Shown piece by piece: positions 24,991 through 37,900 of a stretch of DNA of 64,000 bases. Source of the stretch: Atrichornis clamosus (taxonomy: Eukaryota > Chordata > Aves > Passeriformes > Menuridae); NCBI GenBank assembly GCA_013400975.1, contig WBMZ01010319.1, positions 29,337-93,336 on the forward strand, read 5' to 3'. Each line of letters opens with the position of its first letter. Within the stretch, counting starts at the first letter, position 1. The notes under the pieces were generated by a model. The model was not told the origin of the DNA and did not search any database. It was given only the letters and a program-made list of their open reading frames with translations. The position numbers and the translations under genes were made by a program.

Positions 24991-27900
24991 TAGTGAAATT
25001 CTATATGAAAATGTATTTTTAAAAGTTTGTTTTTCCTTTAACGAATTTAATTTCCTAATCTACAGTTTCAAATTAAAGTGATTTAGTTAAGAGTTAAACC
25101 TTATGAAAAATATCTACATAAGGGATTTGCACCAATTTGAAATAAATCTTTAAAAGCTGAGCTAGAAAAGAAGGACTCATTTAAATTCTAATACCAAAGT
25201 CAGTCCCAGTGAAAGCTAGAATATGAGTTTGCAATTGGAAGTCAGCTGGGCTTATTTGATTTCACAAGTTTTTTCCCAGGCTTCAGTAGTTAACAATTTG
25301 GCTTAAAAGCTTCATTACCTAGAGGATCATATCAATTTTCTTGTTACTGAGCCAGCCTTCAGAACCAAGATAAAGCTCACAAGCAGTAAAGGAAATTCTC
25401 AAAGCTCTCCCTTACACCATTTAACTCACCAATCATTTCAGGGCCAATGCTTACTTAGCCATTTAACTGAAATTTTGTAAGTACTTACAGCGTAAAAGCA
25501 GAAAACTTATATGTTCATAAGGATTTTGAATTTTAGAGAAATAAGACTATATGGGCAGTTTAACGCTCTTTGTATCAATTTGAGGAAAAGAGAATCAAGA
25601 CTATGTTCAGTATAAGACTTTAGCGATTATGTATCTGCAGATCAAATTTGGACATAAGGAAAACTAACATAAACCAGTGAAGTTTATATTCTGTTGACTT
25701 CATAGTCAGTGGTTGGCTAAGAAGATGACAGGGCGTGCACCAAGCTGGAATAAAAGTGTAGCCCCATCAGTTTTAGGTGGCTTGAGGTTTTTGAAGCAGT
25801 CAGCAGTAGCATGCTGTGACCATCCACAAACATCCACAGGCCTTTAGGCACCCAAGACTGATGAAAGTATCTTACTCACAAATGTCTTTCTACTGAACCT
25901 GCTCTGGCCTTCTCACCGTGGGGCTTATGGTGCAAGGAGAATATGACATTTATAAAAACACCTCAAGTATGAGCCATGGTCCCAAATCCATGCTTTACCC
26001 ATGATCTGGGGACTCAAACATGCAAAAGAGTTTCTTATCTGTGGAACAAAATGAAAGTCTCAAAAACCTGTACCCTTAAGTTTCAATACCTGCATCTTCA
26101 GGCAAGACTGGACATGATAAGCCTACTTTTAGGGAACATGCTGGAATTAACTGTAAAATTTTATATGCTTGGAATAACGTTTAATAGTTGAGTGTTTAAG
26201 CATCTATTCAGCTTGTTAGCTCATCAGCTAATTAAGTCTTCTAGGACAAAATGCTAAGCAGGATAGTAATGTGAGAAGCAGGCACAGAGATTTATTAATA
26301 AAGAACTTACAAAGAGAAGGAAAATACTGGGTTTTTAACCTGAAAAGGTCCACAGAATCTGCCACTGTTTTTCCAATCTAACAAAATAGTACATCAGGGA
26401 CAGCATTTCAGGCAAACAGTTTATCTGAAAGAGCAGTTCCCTGATTAAACCAGCAATGATAAATCACAGGGTATTCTCTAGTGCACTGCACTGTTTTAGC
26501 CATACAAAAATGAAAGAAAAGGATATGAAATGCTAGGCCTTAGAGACTCTATATGGTGAAAGGGAGTTTTCAAGTCTACAGAGAATTGTTCATGTGTGAA
26601 AATATTTAATTTCTTTCTCCTTTTTTTTGTTCTAATGATCTCAAGGTGGTTAGTACTTTTCATAGTTTTGACCCACTCCTCACAAGTAAAGAATGATTCT
26701 AGAAGAAGATGACTAGGTGTGATCCTGATTAAAGCTATACTAACTATGGCAACAACTTACTTTTAATAACTACATTTAATTTTTATAACAATGTAAAATC
26801 TACAGTTTAATTCCACTAATATTATTAAACTTGTGAACACAGAATTTAAAACGGAAGAAGTAAGATTATCTTAATTTGATCCTTCAAATACTGTTTTTTC
26901 ATATATGTGCATATCAGTCTTTAATATAAAACTTATTTATCTAAATTTTACTTATATATATTTGCTCTTATCTATGGATTTCCTGTCAATGTTTGTCACA
27001 GAACTCACCTCATGTATTGCTCAGAACAGGCATTGCTCAATTAGTAGTTACTTTTTCACAGTTAAAGTTGTGTCCCTGGGCCTCATTAAAATGCATGATC
27101 AAAGAATGCACTATATTTTACCTTGAAGGTAGAATTTTGTAGACCTTCTCCACTACTGGAATTTGGGAGTTACAGACAGGAGTGAATCTGTTTTCAAAAG
27201 ACATGGAAAAGTTTTCAATGACCCAAGGAAAGAAAACACCTGACAACAGGATTTTGTTCTACAAAGAACACAATAAATGCACTGTGATGAGCAGGTCAAC
27301 AAAAGGATATTGTGCTTTCCCTTGGAGCCAAGACAGAAGATGCAATTACAAGACTGGAATTACTCCAGTTTGCTTCAGAGGTAGTCAGGAAAAAGTCTTG
27401 CAGCTTAAAGTGGTCCTAAAAACCTGATCATGGCTATAACTGATAGCACAATATATAAATAATTGCAAAAGACTCTGGAGACCTCCAAGGGGATTGAAGG
27501 AGAAAAACATTAAAGCATTTCCCACAGATTCATCCCATGTCATGAGCAGAAGCAGTCAAGGGTCAGGAGAAGTTATAACCTTCTTGTACAGCAAAGAAGG
27601 ACGTGCCCTTGTTAGAGCTTCCTGGAATCAATCTTCCATGAATGGTACAGCTGAAGTAACCAGGAGGGGTAAACATAAGAAGAAAGAGAAGAAGTGAAAA
27701 AATATACATATACACCTATACACTTAGCACGAAACCAAGAAATAATGTTCCTGCATCAACAAACCTCGGAGGGAGAAATTATTTAATTTCCATCTAGATA
27801 ATAAACAAGTCAAAATGGATTTTCTCATGTCTGAGTTTGACCTACTTCAAAATTACTGGATTTGGGTTGTAATATCTCACTAATTCCTAAATGAAATTGT

Positions 27901-30900
27901 GCTATAATATTCACATTACTGCAGTCTTTCAATTGATGATTATAACCTATATAGGAAGAAATCAGTGGGGAAAAATGGAAGCAAAAGGTACAAGTTGCTA
28001 AAAATCATTTTAACTGTTTCTAATTTACCAACATGGTGCAACAAATAAACTTTAGTAATTAGGAGTTACTGTGGTAATGAACACACAATATATGTGTGGC
28101 TGCAGATCACCAAATCACACTAATCAATGGGATGATCAACCTTTTAAAGACCAATATATCAAGTGTATGTTGAAGAAGTTGTATTAATGTCAGGGATTTC
28201 AATTCTTACTGACACACATCAGAAGTCAAATGCAACGAATCCCTCAATACTTTCAGGATTTATAAAATTATAAAATTTAACCTGAAAAAAAAATGTGACA
28301 ACCAATATGGCTTGTCTTCACACGGAAAGAAGCATTCATCTCAGGGCAAAGATTAACTGGTAGACTACAAGATATAAGGAGTCAAATATATCTGAGAGTG
28401 CAAAGCATCCCAACCCCCACCATATTTACAGTTCATTTAAATTTTATAAGCTAGTTTCATGAACTTGATAACAATTATGAGCAAAGTCTATTGGGAGAAA
28501 GTAATTAAATGTGACTGATAATTGGGAATTCCTAAAGTGCCAAAAATGTCAAAATTTCTGCTGAGAAAGAAGGCTCTGCTAGCTATAACAGACATGGAAG
28601 GAAACTGAGAGAATCAGTTAATTAACTAATAATTATGATAGAAAATAAGAGGACCTGGTAGTCATAAATACATAGCAAAAAATAGGAAATATATAGGATA
28701 ATACATGCAGATAACTGGTAGGCAGTATTACATATTTAATTTTTTTAGAATAATTTTTTAAAATTATAAATTATTGTCATAAAGTAATGGTTTTAATGCC
28801 CACCTGTAGATTTTAATCCTTAAATACATACTATTTAACCTTCTTAATTAATCACTTGAGGAAAGCCAATGTAAATATATTATTATAAAATTTTCTAATT
28901 ACACAAATATCAAGAGAATCAGTAGCAGCAAAAAGACTATGTCATATATGCAGAATGAACTCAGTTTCTTGGTAAACATACTGTGGGAAAATGACGTGCA
29001 CTTCAACATTGCCAAGTGGACAGAACATAATTATGAACAAGGAATATAACTTATTCTTCAGGATTGGGAATTCTAAGGAATTAGAGAAATATTGAGTGAC
29101 TTAGAGGTCAGTATGGATAATTACTTGAACATGAGTTTTCATTGTGGAATACAAAAGTCCTTGAAAGTTTTAGCAAAAAAATGCCAAGTATAAGTGAAGA
29201 GAGTGTGTTACATCTGTACTGGCACTGAAGCCATAAATTCTAGATTATTGTATCAAATTATGTGTTTAAAGAAAGATGATGAAAAATTATAAATGTCTCA
29301 GAGACATGCAGGAATATGATTAAAGGACTAGAGAACATCACTTTCTGAGGAAGAAAAAATCAGAAGAATAGTTTAGTTTCCAAAATTGAAAGTTAAGAAG
29401 TGGCATGATCAGTGATTAAACATAGTTTCCTGATGAAATCTGATAACAGAGAACTTCTCAACCAGAAAACATAAGGACAATAATCCCTTCTTATTATTCT
29501 TCCCAAACAACACCAGCATTTCTGTGGGATAATTCTGATTCCCAGTGATACACATTTTAGTGCCTCAAAATCCTTTCCTAAAGGTAATTTCTGATCTCCA
29601 CATGATTCTAATTCTCAGTCTCAGAACGAGAAAGAGCTGGGCAATTTTTGCCATAATTATCTGTTGAAAACTTTACCTTGAGGCCTGGCAATGAAAAGTA
29701 GTTGAAATCAGGCTGCCTTCTAGGCATCTAAGAATGCACAATGCATAATCCTGACCTGAGGTGTCACCTTCCAAACGACTTGCAAATTTCCTGGTTTTGA
29801 TCCACGGGACCTCAAAGAGTTTCTCGAAAGTGGAGCAGCGCTCTAATCTACATTTTATAACTTGGCTTCTGTGAAAAATTGTGCCTCTGAAGTTTATCCA
29901 GAGACATAAATAAAGCAGTGGGTGGTGATAAGAATACAGAAATGATTTTTCTACTTCTGACTCCTGTTCAAGTTATCACTAGACTTCCTTGATAATATAT
30001 AGTGATTACCAGTTACTTCACTTTATCCACATTAAAGCATTTACAGACTCTGATTTCCTATTCAGAACTCCAGAGTCTTCAATTCACCATTTATTTAGTC
30101 AAACAAAAAAAGAAATAATTAAAATAAAAGCAAAAGGCAAGCACTGTGGGCTATTCAGTTTCTGAATTATACAGACCAGAAACTTCAAGCTGCAGGAGAA
30201 CCTCAGTGTAAAAAAGTCCGTTCTCTAAATTGTAGAGACAGGTGATGTCTGAGTGCGATTGTGAGGTTTGTAGGCCCAAACTTAGAGACCTGAGACTCCA
30301 ACTTTAATCCTAGGCACTGGCACACAGTGCATATGAAAAGACTTCCATGTGCTACAGTTTATGTTCTAATCTAAACAGTGCAATATAAACTGGGGCATGT
30401 GTTATTTCACGGATGACACAGTTTTCAAGTTATGACAGTTTAGTAGTGTCCCAGACTCTTGGTTCCCACACATTCCACGACTTTTTCTTTTTCCAGAACT
30501 GTCGTCAAAAGCAGCTTCAGACTGCTGGAGAACACTGAGAGAAGGGAGTAAAAGATATGTAATATATTTAGATAATAAATTGTGATGGATCTGTGTTATG
30601 ACATTATCTGTTACTATGATGATAGGTCAGGATTGCAGTCAGGCAGTTTAGAGCAGTTAGTTTAAGAAAACAAAATTGTTCCCAGTAGATTCCTAAAGGC
30701 CATTGTAAGCAATAGAGAAAATCTCTTTCCTCATTTTCTTCTCTAGCACTCTCTGCCTTCTGCCACAATGAATCAGAATTGCATACTTTCTTTTTTTCCA
30801 AATTAATTTTCTCCAAACTCAGAATAATATTTTCTTCAAAATTATTTGTCTATCTACCCTGATATTGATATCAAGGTACCCTCTTCTTAGGGTTTTGGGT

Positions 30901-32449
30901 GCTTGGCTTGCTGTTTTTGTATTGGTTTGAACCTAGTCAGCTAACTTTGCATTTTCAATACCAGTCACATCTGCTGAGTAAGTGAATACATGCTTTACCA
31001 TGTCCTGTATAACTCACATAAGTTAGAATTCATATTTCAAGCCTAGAACCCCTATTTTTCAATTTCCATACATGTAAAACGTCATTAGTCCTTTTATGAA
31101 TTATTAGCTGTCTCATGCAGTAGAGGACTTTTCGTTTTTATGTAACATTTTTCTACAATAACATTGAACAATTTCATGTAGTATGACATATGCATGTGCA
31201 ATTTAATTTTCCTTACAGAGGTACAATTCTCGGTATGGATGGGAAAGTACATCACAGCAAAACAGAGAAAAGTGTTAAAACATTAGTTTAGAGAAGAGCT
31301 CTTCAAACAAAGCCTTTTCATACCATTTATTGTCAAGTCACCAATAAAAAAAAATACTCGAAGGTTACAAAGGTGTTGAAGAAACATGTGGAAATAGATT
31401 TAGAACTGATTTAAAATACAAAAATCCGTTGCTACTCTAGGCTGAACCTGTTGCTGTTATACTGATTACAAACCATGAAAGACTTGGAAGTACAACCTTC
31501 ATTGCTCGGAACCAGGTTAGGTACCAAAGGGCACACAGAGATTTGTTTGGTACATGTTGCACCTGTGCCTACATATACTAGTTTATAGTTTTATCCTAGT
31601 TCACCCTCCAGGGATGAAATGACATCAGCCTGTTTTTAGAAAGTATCAGTGTGTTCATTTAGGTTATTCAAGCATGTACGTTTAATTAGGAAAAAGTCAC
31701 CATAACAGTATATAGGGAATACAATTCATTCTAGATTAGGGTTACTGCGAATAGTTCAAAATTTGTTGCAAGTGAATTATCTTCCAGGTTCAGGTCAATA
31801 AAAACAAGGATAATAAATCTTTTAATCCTAAAGTCTGATGGGCTAATCTGTGGTTACATTACATGCCACCATGTACTTTAGGTTTGTTAAAGTATTACAG
31901 GCACTTACTGAAATTTAGAAAAGTTGGATTCCTTTTAACTGTCATCTGTAGGTAGATTTAGTCACAAAGTTTGGGTTTGGTAACTTGAAGTTGGCTGAAA
32001 TTTTCTGTTCCAGTCATCAACATCCAGGCCTTAACTCTGTTGTATTTCTTGGCTTTGCAGAGATTAAATGATTTTAGTGGTAAATTGAGAAAGATAACTT
32101 CTCTCTCTCTACCCTTCTACAATGCACTTTTAAAAATGGCTTTTCTTGTTTCCACAAAAATCTGTTCGAAGTGCAGATCTTGTTTCAAAGCACATAAATA
32201 ACTCAGAGCAAGTGACTGACGCCTTGCTTTGATCATGCATGTCCCCTCCTGTACACAGAGCAATGAAACCAATCGGGCAATGCATGCAAGTACATGTGTT
32301 AGTAAAATTATCAGCTTTGTGCCTACACTCATTTGCAATAATGAGGAAGGAGACACTGCTGCATCTGAACTCTAAGGTTACATTTTATTTCTGTAGGAGG
32401 AATGATAGTAGAAAAAAGACTACTTAATTATCCTTGCTAATGTATGCAG
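24991..32449. other. No gene seen; long AT-rich non-coding stretch
   Basis: This 7.5 kb contains no gene, RNA or mobile element I can recognise. All frames are under 82 codons. The part from 28.6 to 28.9 kb is especially AT-rich. A slightly more mixed block at 29,640-29,900 carries a few CpGs and could be a weak regulatory candidate. Confidence 0.55.
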
Positions 32450-32700
32450 TGCAAAGGAGTCCATGCTTCTAATTATGAGCTGTGTCAAGGAAGGGTTTTA
32501 TTTGACACTTTCGTAGGAATGGTGTACACTGGATCAGTCACCATCATGCCCACATCCTGGGCAAAACTCAACTGACTCCACCCATTCATGGTAGCAAACA
32601 GCGTCCAGAGTGACTATGTCTGACAATTTTCAGGTTTTGGCCGTTGTTGCAATCTTCCAGGTTTTACTTCATGTAAGTAGTTCAAATCAATCAATGCAGT
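32450..32700. promoter_or_regulatory. Weak candidate conserved non-coding block
   Basis: This block of mixed composition contains ttctaattatgagctg, several CpGs (ctttcgtagg, cagcgtccag, ggccgttg) and no open frame, between AT-rich flanks. The texture is like the stronger candidates at 6.8 and 48.9 kb, but the evidence is thin. Confidence 0.2.
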
Positions 32701-33332
32701 TAATCACATTTCCTTAGCTGAATAGTTCTATTCAAGCCATTGAATAAAATCTAATTTTCATAAAGTATAAAATGTTTTTATATTTAATATACATTTAAAA
32801 ATATTTATAGAGTGATTACAACATTCATGGTAATTTGGAAAAAAATCTACCATAAGAATTTTCTTATATTAATTATCAATACAAATTATTGGAACAATAT
32901 TAAATCAGAAAATAACAGCATCAGAAACCAGGATTCAAACCCATAGAATTTAGTCATCTGCTGCTATAATTGTTCAAAGTATTGATAATTGACCTTGTGA
33001 TGGTGATAAGAACAGCATGTAGAAGTGCTACTCTTTCCCTGAAAAATGACTTAAGGATAAATGTTATGCTCATCAGTGAGATGTGGATATGGGAACTTCC
33101 TTAGTTCATCATAAATCCAATTTTATTAACAGTTAAAGGTAGTTTTGCAAGGAGTAAATCCCATCTCTGTCATGCAAAGTTTCTCTAACATTATTTCTCC
33201 TTTTCCTGCATGGGAAATTAAGTGCTATAGGTCATCAGTTTTGTTCCTTCTCAGGTGACTGGTTTTATTACTTTCATGCTTCCATAGCTGCCTCGTATCA
33301 AAGAAAAGCACTATTTTCAACTTTTTCTTCAG
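32701..33332. other. No gene seen; AT-rich non-coding stretch
   Basis: Nothing recognisable was found. Confidence 0.55.
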
Positions 33333-33405
33333 CTGGGTTAGCACATCAAGCTAGCACATCAGGCTGGGAAAGGCACGTTCTTGACTGTGGTGTGTCCCTT
33401 TCCAG
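33333..33405 (+). other. Exon-like segment, unconfirmed
   Basis: A strong acceptor (caactttttcttcag) and a strong donor (TCCAG|GTGAGT) enclose 73 nt. One frame is open, starting with two bases that would complete a codon from an upstream exon. The first part contains a near-perfect 13-bp tandem repeat (agcacatcaagct, then agcacatcaggct). No protein family is recognised. It could be a small exon of a non-coding transcript or a pseudo-exon. Confidence 0.2.
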
Positions 33406-34783
33406 GTGAGTAGAGGCAGTGTCCCTGCTGTGGCTAACTTGCACTAAAACCGAGCCCTTCAGCTGATTCATCAATGTCAGTCCACAAACTCCTAGGAACT
33501 GTGTGAGAACTAAGCTAACCTGCAGTTGAAGCCAACCCATGATTCAGGAAGAGTATTCCCATTGCCTGTGCCAGCTTTGTTTTCTGCTAGAGGGACCTCT
33601 GCCTTTAGGCAGGACAGCCTATGAATATAATTCCCATAATCCTTAGAGAAAAAAAAAACCCAAACAAACAAAATTTCAATACCGACTCCCTCAAAAAGCC
33701 CCAACAAACAAACAACAGAAAAAGACTGATTGAGTGAAAGGCATTACCACAAGCTCTGTGGTAACAGCTTTCTTCTGACAAAGCTTTTTTGCCAGACAGA
33801 ACATCTTCTACTGAAACCACAAAATCGTTAAACTACCCAGTTTGTCATGATTTTTTGAGTTATATTTACAGTAGTTGTTCTTTTTCCATCTCCCCCTCAC
33901 ACTCTCTAAATCAACTAAGCACTGGTTTCTGTTCAGAGCTGTAGAGAGGTCGTGAAAGATGAAGAGGTTACATGTGGTGGAAAGAATCTCTTAATATATT
34001 CAAAAGACATATTCATGACAAGCTAAAAAAGTAAATGTTAATTATTTTCCTTAATGGTACACCATCTCAGCTCCTTTCTGCTGTAAACTACAGTCAGAGT
34101 AAATCATGAACGATAATGAGACTACAGCAGAGTGAGGACTAAGAAACTTTGGGTTCTGGCTCCATTACTGACCATTAAAAGCTCCCAAGGTGCTATCAGA
34201 AGATAAATTTTAAATTGCTAAAATAAGTTGGGACTCTGACCGCACATAAAAAAAAAGGCTGTGTTCATGTATAATTATAGGATTATGAACTATTTCCCTA
34301 CTCAAGATCTGATCTGTAGGTTTGCTAAGCAGCTTCAACTTATATGCAGTTCCTGAGGGGGCTTATTCTTATTCTAGGTAATTTATTTGAATTAGTATAA
34401 AAGGGCAAAATCCCACTACATTAAAACCTGAAATTATTACTATTCCATTACTTACTATTTTTTCACGAATCCAGCACTCATTCTAAAATATCCTTTCAAT
34501 GGCCAGTGCTTGAATAAATATATGCATCCTATTTATTTTGCTATATTTTTATTACCTTTTTGACATTTGCAACATCATTTTTTTTGAACTGCATATGATT
34601 ATTCTGTTTACAATAGTTCCAGTCTTCTCTCTCACACAGATTGCAATTTGCATCATTTTCCAATTACATATATTTTACCCCTCTCAATCTTAATAACTAA
34701 AAATATTTAAATTATATAAGAAATTTCTAAAGTTTTAGGGGGATCAATGTTTTCATAACCTCCTTGTACATAACAGTTTCTTC
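33406..34783. other. No gene seen; non-coding stretch with A/C-rich patch
   Basis: The patch at about 33,650-33,725 is A/C-rich low-complexity DNA (caaacaaacaaa-type words). The rest holds nothing recognisable. Confidence 0.55.
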
Positions 34784-34922
34784 TACAAACACCTGATAAC
34801 CATCTGTTTTATTATTTCATAAATAAGATGGCTATCTCTTTTTTTTTTTTTNTACAAACCCCTGATAACCATCTGTTTTATAAGATAAGATAAATAAGAT
34901 GGCTATCTCTTTTTTTTTTTTT
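34784..34922 (+). repeat. Near-identical tandem copies flanking a single N
   Basis: Copy one, 34,784-34,851, runs from tacaaacacctgataaccat through aataagatggctatctct into a T run. A single N follows at 34,852. Copy two, 34,853-34,922, starts tacaaacccctgataaccat and ends in the same T run. The copies differ by one base near the start and by a short central stretch (attatttcat against aagataagat). The N exactly at the junction and the T run at both ends suggest that contig ends or two haplotypes were joined without merging. Confidence 0.9.
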
Positions 34923-37900
34923 AATATCACTTTGTTTTGGTGAGGAGGGGTTTTATTCATTTGCTTACTTTTTTGCCTTTTTCTAATCTTTTTTGGTTTG
35001 CTTTCTTATTTATATTTTCTTTTGCATGTAGTGAGCATAGTGTCCAAGTCTTCTTCAGGTTGGTTAGATGATAAATTATTAAACTAACTTCAAGATCTAA
35101 TAATATGAAAATCATATTATGGTGGGAAAAGATTAAGAATTATACAATGGTACAAGAACATAAAACTACTTTCACTTGTAAGCTTGTACCTGTTGATGTT
35201 GTAGTAAGAATAGGCCTCAGTGATAAATACAAATTTATTTCAGAGGTCAAAGAATCAGTTAAACATGCTATTTTCTCAACACTTAGAGTATAAATCACTT
35301 AAAAGATGTGATACAAGGCATGAACTTAACTGATATACATAAAAAATTAATTCAACTACTATCTTCATTTCCCCTTTTAGCTTTTCTTTCTCTTCCCAGT
35401 GATACTTCTTTTTGTATTAGTGGCAAATACCACCAGCTGCTTATCATCAAAATTATTAAGCTCATTATCTTCTGAAGATATTCTTTTGTGCCAACATAGT
35501 AACAGGATGGATAATCTTACATACTGTGCCTGTAACTATATATGGCTTGAATGAATTCTAACCACTTTGTAAGTAGGAATGAAAAGAAATCTACATTTGT
35601 TAGTTATTACCGCTTGGTTTTCTCAAATACTTTCTATTAATAAAAGTAAGCTACTAGTGATTGAGGTAATCAAAAATACTAGGGGATGGCAAATCTTCAG
35701 ATGTAAAGCTTTATTTGTGTTTTCAGTGTAGGTTATCTAATGAAATCCAGCGATGAGGTATGGAATTCAAAAGGACAATTTCATGTCTTTTACCAGTTTT
35801 TCCTTCGCATGTCTGACCAGAAGGAGCTGTTAGTATAATGTAAAAGCACAAAAAACTCCAAACAAAAAAAAGCCCACACAAAATAATAAACTACAAGTCA
35901 TAAAAAGTCACATAAGTCACAAAAGGCAGAGAAACTATTTCAAATGCATCTTTCCTCTTGTGAACCCTTATTTATCTCTAGATGTGGTTAAGGGAGTGTT
36001 CACCTGTATTAACAGTACTGTGTCTGTTGTCTATGGACATTACCTCAGCAACTTCAATGAAGTGTTGATTTGTCAACCCAGGAAAACCAGAGAGAACAAA
36101 ACACACAATGCAGGAGCTCTCTACTCTACTTTCTCCTCATGAGCCACATAAAAATTTTTGTGCCCATAAAAGGCAGAACATCCTCCAAATGTGGACTCTG
36201 CCAGCAGAAGCTGTTTTACTGCAGAAAGTAGGTCACTGTACATACACTGGTAGAAGATAATTGTGGGCAATTGCAGCAGCATTGGACTTTGTTGAAAGCT
36301 TCTGCACTATCAGAATGCAAAACTGAAGCCAAAGCCTATAAACTGTTGGACATTTTGTGCGGATTAACCATCATTTTGTTTATTCTAGCTGTAATTACAC
36401 CACATTGCACGACATCATCACAAAAGCCAACTTTATTACAACTAAAGATTACCTCTTAGAAGTTTTGAAAGCCTATGATAATTGTGGAGTTGTTCTACTT
36501 CCACAATATATTAAAGAACTATTGACTGTATGTGGCTATGTTGTTTATTGTTATTTTCCTGCAGATCTATTTCCATATGATGTTCATATCGTGTAATAAA
36601 GAAAATAGCTTCATTCCTGAAGTAGCTCTATTATGGAAGTTTAAGTGTCAAATGTCTTTCTATTGCTCAGACCAATGTTAAAATATTCACCATTGGAGCC
36701 AAGCTTTAGTTAGCACAAAATCAGCAAACTAAATCTTTCATTCCTTAAGTGCTTTACTTTATCTGTGAGACTAAAAAATGTCTTTTTAGCTGGCACCAGT
36801 GGCTTTGGGGAGTGTTTTGCAGCACATTTTTGCAAATGCTTATTTCAGGTTTATTGGCCTCACAGCAGAGACTGCAGAAGACCACACAATTGGAATGATA
36901 ATTTTCCTCTGCGTTAGCAGAATACATTTAGAATGGCAGCAGCTAACCTTAGGGGAACCTGGACTAATGAAAGATCCTTCATGGAAAATGATTCAACATT
37001 TAAGAGAGCATATGGAGGGAAATCTTCAAAAGTCAAAAAATCACAATGAAAACCAATCAAATTTTGCTCCTTTTTACCTGTGTTTGGGTTTTGTTCTAAT
37101 TAGACCCCTGTTTCTCGGATTTTAGTCATTTATAACCATAATGTATAGAGTAAAAAAAATTCTTTATTTAATTGCTCATGGATAGAAAATTCTTTAGATG
37201 CAGCAAAACAGACATTTAGGTTTGAGAGGGACTTTCCCATAGTATTTAGAAAAATGTATGTTTAAGCAAAGGATACATCCACAACAAATATGGATAATGG
37301 AATCTAAAAACTCCTTCAGCATTTAAGAGAAACTTGTTGTATTCTCTTGAATTGTTGTGTACGTATGAAGTGATGTGATTTCTTTTTCTTTATTCTTTGA
37401 AAAAAATATATGAACAAGAGCTATTCCTTTAAAAGCTCTTATTTTTTTCATTTATCTTTTGGCAGTTCACTTCATAATCACATCATAAAATATCATTGAA
37501 CTAGAGTTAGAAAAACTATTATATCATCTCTTTAATCCTCTTTCAAAGTTAGCATATGATACAGTTCTCCCACAGAGACTAGCGCAGACAACTGTCTTTT
37601 GTAGAAATTATGTGAAAATATAGGAACATGGGTCAATCTCATCCATATTCATTGCCTTTCTAGGCACATCTTACACAAGGAATGAATTTGGAGCCATAAA
37701 CAGTAGTTAAAAATAAATGCTTAAAATCCAGCCCCATATACTGTTTTCATTACATGTCTGAATAATACAAAAACAGGGAATGAAAATGCAAAGCATATTG
37801 CCATGATCTGTAAGTAGCACTGTTTATTAACACAGTAGTTAAAACAGTTCATATAAACTGTCAGACAGCCAAGAATATCTTCTGTGAAAATATAAAAACC

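Noticed and set aside
36799..37125. 108-codon plus-strand frame
   Set aside because: It has a non-ATG start, no known motif and no splice support.
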